This document shows positions 44,552 through 56,588 of a DNA stretch of 64,000 nt, piece by piece. The notes under the pieces were generated by a model. It saw only the letters and a program-made list of their open reading frames with translations, did no database searches and was not told the DNA's origin. Made by a program: the position numbers and the translations under genes. How positions within the stretch are numbered: the first letter of the stretch is position 1; every line of letters begins with the position of its first letter. Source of the DNA: Quercus robur (Eukaryota > Streptophyta > Magnoliopsida > Fagales > Fagaceae); NCBI RefSeq assembly GCF_932294415.1, contig NC_065539.1:52347501-52411500 (forward strand), in the 5' to 3' direction.

Positions 44552-44746
44552 ATACCTTTCTCGGCCTTTTGGCTAAGATCAAGTGTAGTATCTGTTCTTA
44601 TCAGTTTAATATCTGATATGTGGGTCATCGATCCACACGATATTAAATTTATTTCTTAAGGGGGAGAGCCCACCACAGTAGCTTGCTACTGGGGCTCTCA
44701 AGCGTCGCCCATGCGTTGCACTACTGCACGGGCCTGGCGCACCCCA
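44552..44746 (+). ncRNA. U2: U2 spliceosomal snRNA, copy 3
   Basis: This is full length (about 195 nt) with conserved 5' end, branch-recognition region, Sm-site region and 3' stem-loops ending GGCGCACCCCA. The IIb-type stem reads GGGTC...GATCC around ATC, close to the other copies. A near-consensus 3' box (AATTCAA, about 44755-44761) follows. With a good USE and TATA it is likely transcribed. Confidence 0.93.
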
Positions 44747-45460
44747 CCCAAATCTAATTCAAAAATTTAAGAATGGGCTTCGAACCATTATAAAGAGTAC
44801 GTATTAAGCTGATTTTTGAAATATAAGTTTCTAGTGATTAAATAGTATTACATGTATTATTACAAATTTTTACTCTATTGAAAATTATTGTTTAAAAACA
44901 CACATACCACCAAACTGCCCCTTAGACTCATAAGTGCGACATGTCATGTGTATAATAGTCATTGTATTATGTTGAATAGAATATTCTCAACAATTGTAAT
45001 TATTAAAGTAATTATTTCAGTAGCCACTAACAAATCAATAATAACACTAATATTCTCTTTAACAGAATGGAGGACAGCTTTTGTTCCACTTAAATATAAT
45101 AGGCTAGGCCTATGCCTATATGTTCCACTTTATGCTTTGGCCACTTAGGTTTTGGCAGCTTTCAATTCATGATTGCTTTATTGTAATCAGTTTATTTAGG
45201 AAAACGTCAAGGGCTTGATGCATGTGGGCGTGAAAATTATTAATCTTATTTTAGATGTAAAATTACTATTAATTAACATGAATTATGTAGAATTTTTTCT
45301 TTTTTTAGAAACTTTATAAACAAAAAATTTGACAATTTTTCATATTTGTTACAGTGGTAGATTGATAGTGATAAGTAAAAGAGTAGTGTTAGTGGTAAAC
45401 TTAGATAAGAACTAGTAAAAATTTGCTAACTAAACCTTATTATTATTCTTATTTTTTTAT

Positions 45461-45642
45461 AGAAGTGCAACATTTACAATATTTTTTTATAACAAATCCT
45501 CAATTTTAAGTTGCTTTTTACTTTCTGTTTGAAAATATCACTATAATTATTCTTTTGCCATCAATAACAGGCTGTAACAACTTGCTACTTAATATTAGTT
45601 GTAAAAGTGTTGTGAAAATATTGTGAATGTTACATTTTTCTC
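45461..45642. mobile_element. MITE related to the one at 3.03 kb
   Basis: The left end (AGAAGTGCAACATTTACAAT) pairs imperfectly with the right end (reverse complement GAAAAATGTAACATTCACAA). The core is noncoding and AT-rich. Confidence 0.5.
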
Positions 45643-46147
45643 TATTTTTTATTTATTTTTCATCTGGTAAAAAAAATATTATTTTATTTATTTATTATAA
45701 ATAACCCTATTGGTTAAAATTTGGGAGTCTTTTTTTTACTTGGGGCCTTAAGCGACTGCATCTCTTGCTCTATCATTTAGCCGACCCTGGAAAATGTTAG
45801 GGACAAAAAAGAAAAATCATATTTTGCAACATGAGTTGTGAGTGGTGCTCACTATGAGGAATTGTGACAAAAATTATAAATTTTTGTGTCTCTAGCCTTC
45901 CTTATTAGTTTATCACTAATATTCATCACTCATTAGATATATTCAATCAGATATAGCCTATTAAATCTATTGGGCGCATGAAGTTAAATGGATTGACATG
46001 AGTGATGAGTCACACGACTTTAGTCGATAATTTTAAACGGAAAATGGATTCATTGACATGACTTACCACTTTATCAATGATCGCCTTTACTCCTTTTATC
46101 CTTTATTTAGATAAAAAAAAAAAATTCATTTTTATGTCAATATTTAA
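45643..46147. other. AT-rich intergenic DNA
   Basis: No gene or bounded repeat was recognised. Confidence 0.45.
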
Positions 46148-46161
46148 CTGTACGTTTATTA

Positions 46162-46335
46162 CCACCGCACTTTCTTGATGCGATTGTCACTCTATAAGTA
46201 TAAGTGTTTGTAGAGTGTGGAGGGTAAGGGTTGGGGTTCAAGTCTCTAGGAAGGAGTTTCACACACATATACACTTAGATTAGGCTAGAATAAAATTCTA
46301 TCTTGTATTAAAAAAAAAAAAAAAAAAAAAAAAAC
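46162..46335 (+). mobile_element. SINE (family B) with perfect 14-bp target duplication
   Basis: The 174-bp unit starts CCACCGCACTTTCTTGATGC, has a B box (GGGGTTCAAGTCTC) and ends in a run of A residues. CTGTACGTTTATTA flanks it at 46148-46161 and 46336-46349. It is unlike family A in sequence. The exact duplication shows a fairly recent insertion. Confidence 0.88.
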
Positions 46336-46349
46336 CTGTACGTTTATTA

Positions 46350-47011
46350 TGTTACCTGAATAACACGGCGACTGAACTTTTAAATTCAAGAACACGCGTT
46401 TTTGAAAGCAAACGTTAAACGTGAGTCATTTTCATTGATACGAATGTACACGATTATTTCGTGTATGTTACGTGTATAAACTAACTAGGCTCACAAGGCT
46501 AAGGTTATTGGCAACTATCGATTCAAACTATGTTGTCAATTTTGTATGCACAACGATATTCTTCATTTTAGATTATAAGATGGTTTCTTATTATCCTCTC
46601 ATCTGAAAAAAAAGAGATTAATATAATAAAAACCAATACTTTTGAAAATCATCCATTAATTAACATGCACATTAATCGACTGATAAGTAAATCCTAATCA
46701 CCAAAGCACTCTACTTATAGTTTAGTTTTGTAACCAAGAGTTTGTTGACATGAAAGGATTTGAAACTTTTCAAAAATACATTGTCAATGATGGCAAATGA
46801 GGCCCCGCTTTCTTCCTCGGAATTACTGAGCTATGAATTCTAATTAATGTTTTTAGCCTTGTCTTTCCCGGGTCTTTTTCTCGTCACTAATGTTCGGTAA
46901 AAGGAAGGACTCTTGTCTTGCCTTGTAGTCTTTCTTTCCAACGAAAAAAAAAAATCATAATCCAAATTACACCCAATTAAATTTGGGTAAATTTCCTTTT
47001 TCATCTTTTTT

Positions 47012-47042
<31 letters not shown>

Positions 47043-47186
47043 TATCATTTTACTTAAACTTTAGGTTTGACAAAAATTATTTATCCTAGGTCCACTCTAT
47101 CCAAGTGGGTTTTCTCAATCCCAAATAGGTGATAGGACGAGAACAAGTGCTCAACCTACTCAATACAAATGTGTATACGTATATAA
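46350..47186. other. Intergenic DNA with a TA microsatellite
   Basis: No gene is supported. A TA-dinucleotide run lies at about 47012-47035. Confidence 0.45.
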
Positions 47187-47195
47187 TATTATATT

Positions 47196-48292
47196 GGCAA
47201 AAATCCAAAACCGACTCTTTAACTTTCAACATTTTTCATTTCAGTTCTCTAACTTTCAGTTTTGTTATTTTATTCTAATTTTCAATTTTTGTCAATGTGG
47301 TATTTCGTTAGAGTCTAGCTAGCTACTGTTGTTAAGGGTGTTGAAACGACGGCATTTTGGCCTTTTATTTATTTATTATATATATATATATATATATATA
47401 AATTTTGGAATTAAATAAAATAAACAAACTATGTATATAAAAACATTTAAGGGTAACGACGAACTCAATGACAAACTGGGAATCAGCGATTTCAACACCT
47501 CCGCAGTGGCACTCTTGCAACTCGCACTAATCCCGAAGCTTGACTCGGTCGGGTACCACCAACTCAACTTGGAGACATCATTCAAGGCCCAACTTAGCAC
47601 CCCTGCTGTCCCTTACCTCACCAAACGCCTCCCTTTATGCATTGTGTCCGACTGGAAATACTTGTTTCCGCCATCCTGTTACAGCGTTTTGGTGGCTGTG
47701 ATTTTGAGCTCGGCCCCACTTAGTGGGGCCAAGTGTAGGCCATGCACGCAGGCATGTCAAGACACGTGCGTGGCCAACGTGATGTTATTGCTTTACAAAT
47801 GGTGGAGTTGGACTAACTGGAGGAACAAGACGCTTCAGATTTGTGATGCTTATGGGGATTGGGAAAAAGGGTGTGAGAAAATTTTTGACCGAGTTGTTAG
47901 GAAAAGAACTCGTTGGGTCGAGGAAGAGAGTTAAGAAGATGAAGTTGAAGCAGTGTGTGGATGATTTTGAGGAGATGAAGAAAAAGAGGAATAGGACTTG
48001 GGAGAGTCCAGAGGTGGAGGTGATGAAGTTAAATTGTTTTTTTTTTTTTTTTTAATTTTTTTTTATACATATTTTTATTTTTATTTTCTTTTAATTCCAA
48101 AATTTAAAAAAAAAAAAAAAGAAGCTAAAACGGCGTCGTTTCATCACCCTTAACAGCAGCAGCTAACTGAGCTCTAATGAAATACCACATTGACAAAAAT
48201 TGAAAGTTAGAGGACTTAAATGACAAAACTGAAAGTTAGAGGACTGAAATGAAAAAATGCTGAAAGTTAGAGGTCAGTTTTGGATTTTTGCC
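47196..48292. mobile_element. Pack-MULE (Mutator-like, non-autonomous, with captured DNA)
   Basis: The unit is 1,097 bp. The terminal inverted repeats are about 165-170 bp long (47196-47361 and about 48124-48292), starting GGCAAAAATCCAAAAC. TATTATATT, a perfect 9-bp target duplication, lies at 47187-47195 and 48293-48301. Long TIRs and a 9-bp duplication define Mutator-like elements. No transposase is encoded. The core (about 47440-48040) is clearly more GC-rich than the DNA around it and carries a 167-codon frame, as in elements that captured host gene pieces. Confidence 0.9.
47431..47934 (+). CDS. Open frame in the captured core of the Pack-MULE, function unknown
   Basis: The frame has 167 codons and I do not recognise a family. 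It reads NDELNDKLGISDFNTSAVAL and later has a Cys cluster (CRPCTQACQDTC) and a Lys/Arg/Trp-rich end. An overlapping frame continues with a Lys/Glu-rich stretch (MKLKQCVDDFEEMKKKRNRT), so the original captured coding sequence may be frameshifted. It could be a host exon fragment, or it could be noncoding. Nothing shows that it is translated. Confidence 0.35.
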   Translation: MYIKTFKGNDELNDKLGISDFNTSAVALLQLALIPKLDSVGYHQLNLETSFKAQLSTPAVPYLTKRLPLCIVSDWKYLFPPSCYSVLVAVILSSAPLSGAKCRPCTQACQDTCVANVMLLLYKWWSWTNWRNKTLQICDAYGDWEKGCEKIFDRVVRKRTRWVEEES

Positions 48293-48305
48293 TATTATAT
48301 TTTTG

Positions 48306-48906
48306 TGTACCCAACTTCTACTTAATGGACCGGGCTTAGAATCGGGCTCACAATTTACTTGTATAGTGGGTTTAGTGTTTCCTACTAAGGGTAGTTCCTT
48401 GCCAAGCGACCCAATGACACCCCTTGGCTCTCACGAACTCCCTTTCTTTCCTCTTTTAGTTGCTCTCCCTCCTGGTGGTACTAGCTCTCTCTCTCTTTTA
48501 CTCTATTTTCTCCTCAGAATTGCCAACTCCCACTCTTCACTCAATTCTGCTATTTATAGCTTGAGGTTGGTGGAGGTTTCATGATTACATTCTGGTCTCA
48601 CTCGTGTGTGTGGGGTCCAATTTTGATTATCCCTGGCAAGGAATATGCTTTATTGGAAACAGTGGTAATGGCATTGGAACTGGTTTTTGCCTCCAAAAGA
48701 TTGCTTGGCAGCGATACTCCCCAAGGCAATACCCAGTTACCAGGGACAAGGGCTATTCCGAGCAAACTCATTGATCGGACATGGGCTCGTCTATCATGCA
48801 TCCAAAATGAAATGGACTTACTATGAGGTCTGGGCTCAGTTTTGGTCCTTGAGAATGTTCGGGCTAAGGCCTATGGCCCACTGGGCCTGGGATCATACCT
48901 CATACA
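48306..48906 (-). repeat. 3' LTR of the older Tat element
   Basis: On the minus strand the LTR starts TGTATGAGG, just after a purine tract (GGGGGGACTAT), and ends GGGTACA. A CTATAAATAGC box lies at about 48551-48561. The right edge is well fixed by the purine tract. The left edge is by eye and lies only a few bases from the Pack-MULE. Confidence 0.7.
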
Positions 48907-49355
48907 ATAGTCCCCCCTTGATTCATGCCCGGCTACTGAGAGCGAATCAAGGACAATCCAACAGGTGCTAGAGACTCTTTGGGAAGTCCAATCGTCAACC
49001 ATTAAATGAACAAGACGGTTATTAATGCCCTCTCAAAAGAAGTGTTATGTCAGGCTGTCAAGTCTAACTGTAATCATGACTTGACGGTTCATGAACTGAG
49101 GCTATGCGTGTGGGAGTTATGAAAAAGAATTTAAAAAGATTTTCCCGCTTCCTTTTTCATTAAATGCTTTTACCCTATAAATAGCTCCCTTCATACTACT
49201 TTTCACTTCCTTACTCCTTCAACTTTCTCTCTGCCGAGCATACTCCTCCCATGCATAGATTCCCTAACCGAGATCACTAATTCCTAGAGCCCACAGTAGG
49301 TTTCTTTACTCTTTCCTTCTCTTTTTCAATTTTTTCCCTCAATCTAGAGTTAAGA

Positions 49356-51640
49356 ATGGGCTATTCACATCTTCTTTCTACTGAAGCGTCATTGGCTAAT
49401 TTTAGAAGAGTCTATGATATTCCTGGAGATGTAGATATTGCTTATTGTCACGAGGGTGACATCGCTTTCCAGTGACGCTCCGGCTCTAACGTAGTGTTTT
49501 TTACTTTGATGGCCATTTTAGAGGGAGGGGTTAGATTTCCTGTGGACCCTCTCATACTTAGTACCCATAGGTTTTATGGTTTATGCCCTGACCAACTTCC
49601 CCTTAATTTTTGCCAAGTCGTAAGTTACGTCAGTAGATTAAATCGGATATACGGGCTACAACTAAACCACCATGACATAAACTTTATGTATAGTTTATGT
49701 GGAAACATTAGATCTGACTACTACTTAAAGGTTAGGGATGTACGGGTACAGCTCATATCATGCCTTCCCGATTCTAATAGAAATTCAGTGGGAGAATATG
49801 TTTGAGTGAGCGGCAATTGGCTTGCCGACAAGCTCACCTACTGAACCTCGTCACATGACGTTAGTCGGTATCGAGCACTTTTAACTATTTTCATTTTAGT
49901 GTTTTACCCGTGCTTATTTTGGTTGAACAAGTACTAACTAGTTTTCATATTATTTTGGTGCAGAAAGCAAAAGGTTTAAACCAGACGTTAGAGTAGTGCA
50001 CGTGAGAGATCTAAATTTCGTGCTCCGGTCAGAGATATTTGTGCATTCTAATGGGCAACTCTGGGCATCTCATCTCATACTTGGTTGCAATCCGGTTTAC
50101 TCCACTCGGCAGCGCTTCAGACAAGCCTTATTAGTGGATAGCCCTTTGTTGTCATACATTGACGTGCGACATCTTTTTCTTCTTCCCCCGAATTTGACTG
50201 TTGGTGAAGCTCGGGACTTCGGCCCCCGGATAGCTAGGGTGGAGTCATTAATACCTGTAAGGGATGCTTCAACAGATATTGTCTCCCAAAGTCACGCCGA
50301 CCACATACCCATTAAGGGCCCCAAGCCCAAGTGCAGTTGGCCGAGCAAGCAGCAGCTGAGTCAGTAAACTCCTCGGAAGCAGAAGCTGAACAAGGTGTAG
50401 GCGAAATGGTGGTCAAACGAACAATGACCTTTGATCTTTTTTGCCCGGCGCTCGTCCAGTGGCATAACAGCAACAGCCCCAAGGTAGAAGTCAGACTCCC
50501 CCTCCTCCTTTTCCTGCCCACTCCCGGAAAAGGTGGCGCACAACTGAACAACCGCCTAGGGGCTCGAGGACGCACCTTTGAAAACTCCACCTCCCTGGGT
50601 GTCAAGTGGAATAGTAATTCGAGAGCTTGCTGGTGATGCCCAGCCAACTGCACAAGTCAGGTCTAATGTGGCATCCTTTTCTTGGCCAGAAGTGGGTTGG
50701 CAAACCTTCTTTAGGCTCGAGAATGAGCCTCTTCCCGTGATGTCTAGTGTTAGGACCTGGGCATAAGGTGAGGGTGGTCGGATCGCCCGGAGTTTGGTGC
50801 AGGGCCTTCTACTGCCTGAGGATGTGCACTTCTTCTCGATTGGCATTGTTGGGTCCTTAGCTGCTCGGTTGCAGTGGCATACTATAGCGGTAATACACTT
50901 TACTTTTTCTTCCTTGCATAAATCTACTTGCATTTTTCCTCTTTTCATGTTTATCGTTATTATGTTGTCAGGTCGCACAATTGGCTTATGTTATAGATGA
51001 CTGGTTGAAGGAGGCTGCTGAAAATGCTGACCGGGAGAAGGCCCTAAAGGATGTTGTTGTGGCCACTGCGAAAGACAAAGGCAAGGCTGCCGAGAAAAGG
51101 GTTCAGGCGTCTGAGAAGGCTCGGATACTAGTAGAGCAGAGGCTGATAGAAATGGATGTGAAGCTAGGCGGAACATAGCTTAAATTGGCAAAAGCGGAAA
51201 GCCTGAACCTGGCATAGGTTGATGAAATAGCAAATTTGAAGGTGGCCCTTGAAGCTTGCAAAGACAAATGGTATGATGCGGGCTTCGTGGATGTAGAGAA
51301 TTCTATGGAACCAATTGTCTATTAAACATAGAGGTACGGGTTTGAGGAAGGGTGGATGGCTGCCCTTTAAGCTATGGGGATGCCAATTGATTCTCCTCTG
51401 AGGAATCCTGAGCAGATACCCTTCCCAGAGCCTCCTGCTCCCGTTCAAAATCTTTCCAATGCCAATGATGAGGAGAACACTCCCAGCACGAAGGAGCTGG
51501 TGCAAGAAATTGACTCCCATGTGGAGTCAACTAATCTTGAAGTTACCAGTAACTTTGATGTTGCTCTGCACACAGCCCCACTACCACCCCCAGATTTTGG
51601 TGCTCAACATGCAAGGGACACCTAAAATCTGCCATATTTA
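49356..51640 (+). pseudogene. Antisense additional ORF region of the older Tat element
   Basis: Open blocks run opposite to this element's pol. One reads FRRVYDIPGDVDIAYCHEGD, and the young element has FRAKYRIPPEVGLEYCHLED. Another reads DLNFVLRSEIFVHSNGQLWA, and the young element has ALNYLLRSEIFVSRDGQLRS. A Lys/Ala/Glu-rich coiled-coil block follows at about 50.98-51.17 kb. So the antisense ORF is an inherited part of this lineage rather than a chance frame. It is broken in several places here. Confidence 0.7.
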
Positions 51641-52029
51641 GCTGCTCAGCCCGTCGGGGATTTGTCAAATTAGCCTGCCGTGGAAACCGACCCTACCGCT
51701 TAAGCATGAAAAAAAACTTTTAACCTACCTTAGTCCTTTACTTTATCTCGTCTTAGTTTTTACTTTATCGGATTTGCCCATTGTCACCGGGATGTGGTGA
51801 CAAAACATTGGTTTCTAATTTGTGTTTATTTTGGTTTATTTAGTTACTATGATGTGGTCACAGGACATCTATTTTGGTTGTTGTTATGAATAATTTTTGT
51901 ATTGTTATTAAATTATTTCTGTTATATTTTATTCTTTCATTTATAATGATCATGAAATCGAACTAAGATTTAATCTTGATCAGTGATTTGCCTTAACCGA
52001 GCGTAGTTACCTTGAGTATAGTAGGGATA

Positions 52030-52605
52030 AGGACTTCACCTCTTTGGATGACCTGTTTTGTTCTTAGAAAAATAGGGATCAGGTTACCATCTGTTCGATG
52101 AAAATAAACATTAGGTTTCTACCTATTCGGGGATTGGGATTAAACCGAGCACAGACTTCTGTCCTTAAAGAAAATAGATTTAAGGTTTCTACCTGTTCAG
52201 TGATTAGGCTCGAACTCAGCACAAGCTTCTGTCCTTAGAGAAAATAGATATAAGGTTTCCACTTGTTCGGTGATTAAGTTCGAACTGAGCACAGGCTTCT
52301 ATCCTTTGAGAAAATAGATATAAGATTTCCACCTGTTTGGTGATTAGGTTTGAACCGAGCAAAGGCTTTTGTCTTTAGAGAAAATAGATATAAGGTTTCC
52401 ACCCATTTGGTGATTAGGCTCGAACTGAGTACATGCTTCTGTCTATAGAGAAAATAGATATAAGGTTTCCATCTATTCGATGATTAGGTTCGAACTGTGC
52501 ATAGGGTTTTGTCCATAGAGAAAATAGATATAAGGTTTCCACCTGTTCGGTGATTAGGTTTGAACCATGCGCATACTTCTGTGTTTAGATAGAATAGATG
52601 TTATA
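52030..52605 (-). repeat. ~70-bp tandem array of the older Tat element, about 8 copies
   Basis: The unit contains AAAATAGATATAAGGTTTCC, GTTCGGTGATTAGG and GAACTGAGCACAGGCTTCTG. Copies are more diverged than those of the array in the young element. It has the same place between pol and the antisense ORF. The unit sequence is unlike the 81-bp unit. Confidence 0.88.
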
Positions 52606-52710
52606 AAGACAAGAAAGGTAATGTAACTTCTACATATTACATGGGCAGGCATTGTTCTTTACACAATAGTTGTATATGACTAATAGTTGTATATAACTTG
52701 TAACTCCCCC

Positions 52711-55700
52711 CTAAAAAGTTAGTGATAGAACCTTCGTAAATTTTGAACATTCCATGGCCGAGGGAGTGGTCTCTCCCCCATCCTTCAAGTAATATACTCC
52801 AGCTCCAACAATAGCAGTAATTCTATACGGACCTTCCAAATTCGGCGCTAACTTTCCTACATTGGCATCCCGAGCACTACCTACTACTTTTCTCAACACT
52901 AAGTCGCCGGCGTTGAACTCCCTACTCTTGACATCATGGTTGTACCGGCAAGCTAGCTTCTGCTGATACTCGACCAGCTTTATAGTTGTTGATTCCCGAT
53001 GCTCTTCTAACTAGTCCAATTGCTTTATCATAAGTTCTTCATTTTCAGCAAGGACAAATCTTGAGACTCGTTCATTGCATAAGCTTACTTCAGTTGGTAT
53101 CACTACTTCCCCTTCGTATGTCAGTGAAAATGGGGTTTCTCCTGTGGATCTTCTGGGGGTTGTCTGATATGCCCACAGGACATTTGGTAACTCCTCGGTC
53201 CACATTCCCTTCGTGCCTTCCAATCTCTTCCTTAATCTGTTCACAATTGCCTTGTTGGTAGCCTCGGCCTGGCCATTACTCTGCAGATACACAGTGGTGG
53301 AATACTTGTTTTTAATACCAAGATCAAAACAGAACTTTTGGAAAGCCTTGCTGTCAAATTGCAATCCTATGTTAGACACTAGGGATTTTGGCACTCCAAA
53401 TCTTGTTACTATATTCTTCCAAACAAACTTTTTAATGTCTACATCCCGTATATTGGCTAGCGCCTCGGCCTCGGCCCACTTTGTGAAGTAATCCACGGCT
53501 ACCAAAACAAATCTTTGATTTCCTGTAGTCCAATAATATCTAGGCCCCACTGTGCGAAGGGCCAAGGGCTACTGATGGGGTTCAAACTCCTTGCCGGCTG
53601 ATGGATCAAAGGGGCACGTTTCTAACATTGCTCGCATTTTCAGATGTACTCGGCGGCATCCTTGTGCATTTGTGGCCACCAGAATCCCTGGGTCATTGCT
53701 CAGTGGGCTAACGTATGTCCTCTAACATGACTACCACATACTCCCTCATGGAGCTCGGTCAAGAGCTCCTCAACCTTGCTCGGGTGCAGATATGGCCCCC
53801 AAAAAGACATTCAGTACAACTTATGGTCTGCCGATAACCAATACCGTGTAGCCATCTGGCACACTCTATCTGCTTCTTTCCCATCTATTGGTAATCGATC
53901 TTCGGCCATAAAGCCTATGATTGGATTCATCCAATATGGCTTAGACACCCACCATCGAAGCATTTATCTTCGCATCAATACTTAGCTCTGCCACCACCTT
54001 CACTTTGATTAGCCAGGTACCTCCTCGGTTAGCGATAATGCCAATGTAGCCAGAGAGTTAGCATGCTGATTCTGTCCCCTTGTTATTTAAACCACCTTTA
54101 CTTTTTGAAACTAGTTGGTAATCTGCTTTACTAACCATGAGTACTCTATCATCCGAGAATCCTTGGCTTCAAATTTGCCCTGCACTTGATTAACTACCAA
54201 CCAAGAGTTTGAGTAAACCTCCACTTCTCAGGCACCTAGATTTAAAACAGCTCTCAATCTGGCAAGTAGGGCTTCATACTTAGTCTCGTTATTGGAAGCC
54301 TTAAAACCCAACCTAAAAGAATGTTCCACCCTGATCCCTTTTGGTGTGATAATAAAAATTCTAGCCCCAGCGCTCGGTGCAATAGATGCATTGTCCAAAA
54401 ATACCTTCCATGGGTGAACCTCCACATGACAGACTATTTCTATCTCCTTTCTCAGGGAAAACTCTGCAACGAAATCAGTGAGAACTTGACCCTTCACTGA
54501 ACTCCTAGGTCTGTACCTAATGTCAAAAGAGCCCAACTGAGTCCCCCACTTGTCTATCCTGCCCGTGAAATCAAATCTCTTCAACAATGACTACAAGGGA
54601 TACTCGGTTAATACATAGACGGTATGAGATTGAAAATAATGGGACAACTTCCTTGTAGCATGTATTAGTGCTAATACCAACTTCTCTAGGGGCAGATATC
54701 TTGTCTTGGTATCGACCAAAGTCTTGCTGACATAATATTGGTTGCTGTACACCTTGATCCCTCAGCAACACGGCACTTACGGCATGCTCGAACAGTAAAA
54801 GATACATGAATAAATCCTCACTGGGCTCTGGAGCTGACAACATAGGTGCTCGCACCAAATATTCCTTTAAATCTTGAAAAACCTTTTCACATTCTTCATT
54901 CCACTGGAATCCTGAAAAAATGGACAGCACTGATCTGCAAACTTAGAAATGAACCGGTTTAGGGCAACTAGCATGCCGGTCAGCACTTGGACTTTCTTTG
55001 GATTACTCGGCGACTTAAGGCACTCTATAGCTTTAGTCTGATCGGGATTAAATTCTATTCCTCGGTGAGTGATCATATATTCGAGGAACTTACCAGCCCC
55101 CACTCCAAATGCACACTTGTCAGCATTGAGATATAGCCTATGTCGCCGGAGTACTTCAAACACGTCCCTTAGATCATCAATATGCTCTTGCTCCTCTTTA
55201 CTTTTGACCATCATATCGTCAATATATACTTCCACCGTATGCCCAATCTTATCCCTAAACATCCTTGTTATCATTCGTTGATAGGTGGCTCCTGCATTCT
55301 TTAGACTAAATGGCATCACAATATAGTGGTAATTAGCATCAGAAGAAATGAACGCAGTTTTTTCCTGATCCTTGGCAGCTAGGGCAATTTGATGGTAACC
55401 TTGAAAAGCATTTAGGAAACTCATCCTTGGGTGCCCTGTACGTTGCATCTACCAGTTGATCAATTTTCGGCACGAGAAAAGGGTCCTTTGGACATGCTCG
55501 GTTCAGATTAGTAAAATCTACACAAACCTTCCATTTCCCATTCTTCTTTTTCACCACCTCGATATTCGCTAGCCATTCTAGGAAGAAAAACTCCTTTATC
55601 GCCTCTGCTTCTTTCAACCTCTTAACTTCTTGCTTTATTGCCTCGACGTGCTACTTAGCCAACCTTCTTGGCTTCTGCTTCTTAGGAGGAAATAATGCAT

Positions 55701-55720
55701 CCACATTAAACCTGTGAACC
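52711..55720 (-). pseudogene. RT, dual RNase H and integrase region of the older Tat element
   Basis: RT lies at about 54.9-55.6 kb on the minus strand (KVCVDFTNLNRACPKDPF, VYIDDMMVKS). Next come the Gypsy RNase H (about 54.6-54.9 kb) and the archaeal-type RNase H (KVFLDNASIAPSAGARIF, about 54.2-54.4 kb). Integrase lies at about 53.0-53.8 kb (VDYFTKWAEAEALANIRDVD, SNGQAEATNK). The C-terminal end is at about 52.7-52.9 kb. Similarity to the young element is high, but the coding is broken in several places. Confidence 0.88.
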
Positions 55721-56399
55721 ACAAATTCGGGGTCTACTCTGGGCACCTCGTACGGGCTCCAAACAAATACATCTACATTCTGCACAAGCAATAACAGCCT
55801 CTCACCCCATCTTTGCCTTTCATACCCGCCCCTATCTGAAAACTCCTATCCTTATCCGGCAATATCTTCACTCTTATTAACTCCTTGGCATAGCTAGCCC
55901 CCATTTCCTCTTAGGGTTCCTATAATTCCTATAAGAGGACCTCCTTGGCTAGTTCCTTCTACTTAATCTCCCGGTTAACATGGCCAAGGGTTGTCCAACA
56001 AGTTCAGGACCCGTTCAAACCGCCCGAATCCGACCAACCCGAAGCCCAACGGGTTGGCCTGAAGCCCTTGGCAGGTCGGGTTCGGTTCCTTCTCTCAAGA
56101 AACCCGACTATTCGGTTCGGGTAGCAAGTTAAGGGTTTAAAAACCCATATAACCCGACCCGACCGAAGTTTTAAAAGAAAAAAAAAAATTCTGACCAAGA
56201 GCAAATCACATGAACTGAGGACTGATAAGTGACAAGACTGAGCACTGCCTTCTGCCTCATTGAGAACCACACGGCACCACAAACTTCTTTCCATGCAAAA
56301 AGCAAACATCAAATCACCAGCTGCCCAGCAAAGTAACTAAGCAAACATCAGAATTCAGAACGGCTAATTGCTAAAACTAAAAGCCTAAAATTGGAACTA

Positions 56400-56548
56400 A
56401 AAGCCTAAACTTTCCCTTCATTCTTCAGAGTTCAACCTTCTCTCTCTCTCTCTCTCTCTAAGTCTCTTCACTCTTCTTTAGTCTTCGGCCTCTCTAACTC
56501 TCTTCAGTCTTCACTCGTCTCTAATTCTCTTCAGCCTTCACTCACTCA

Positions 56549-56588
<40 letters not shown>

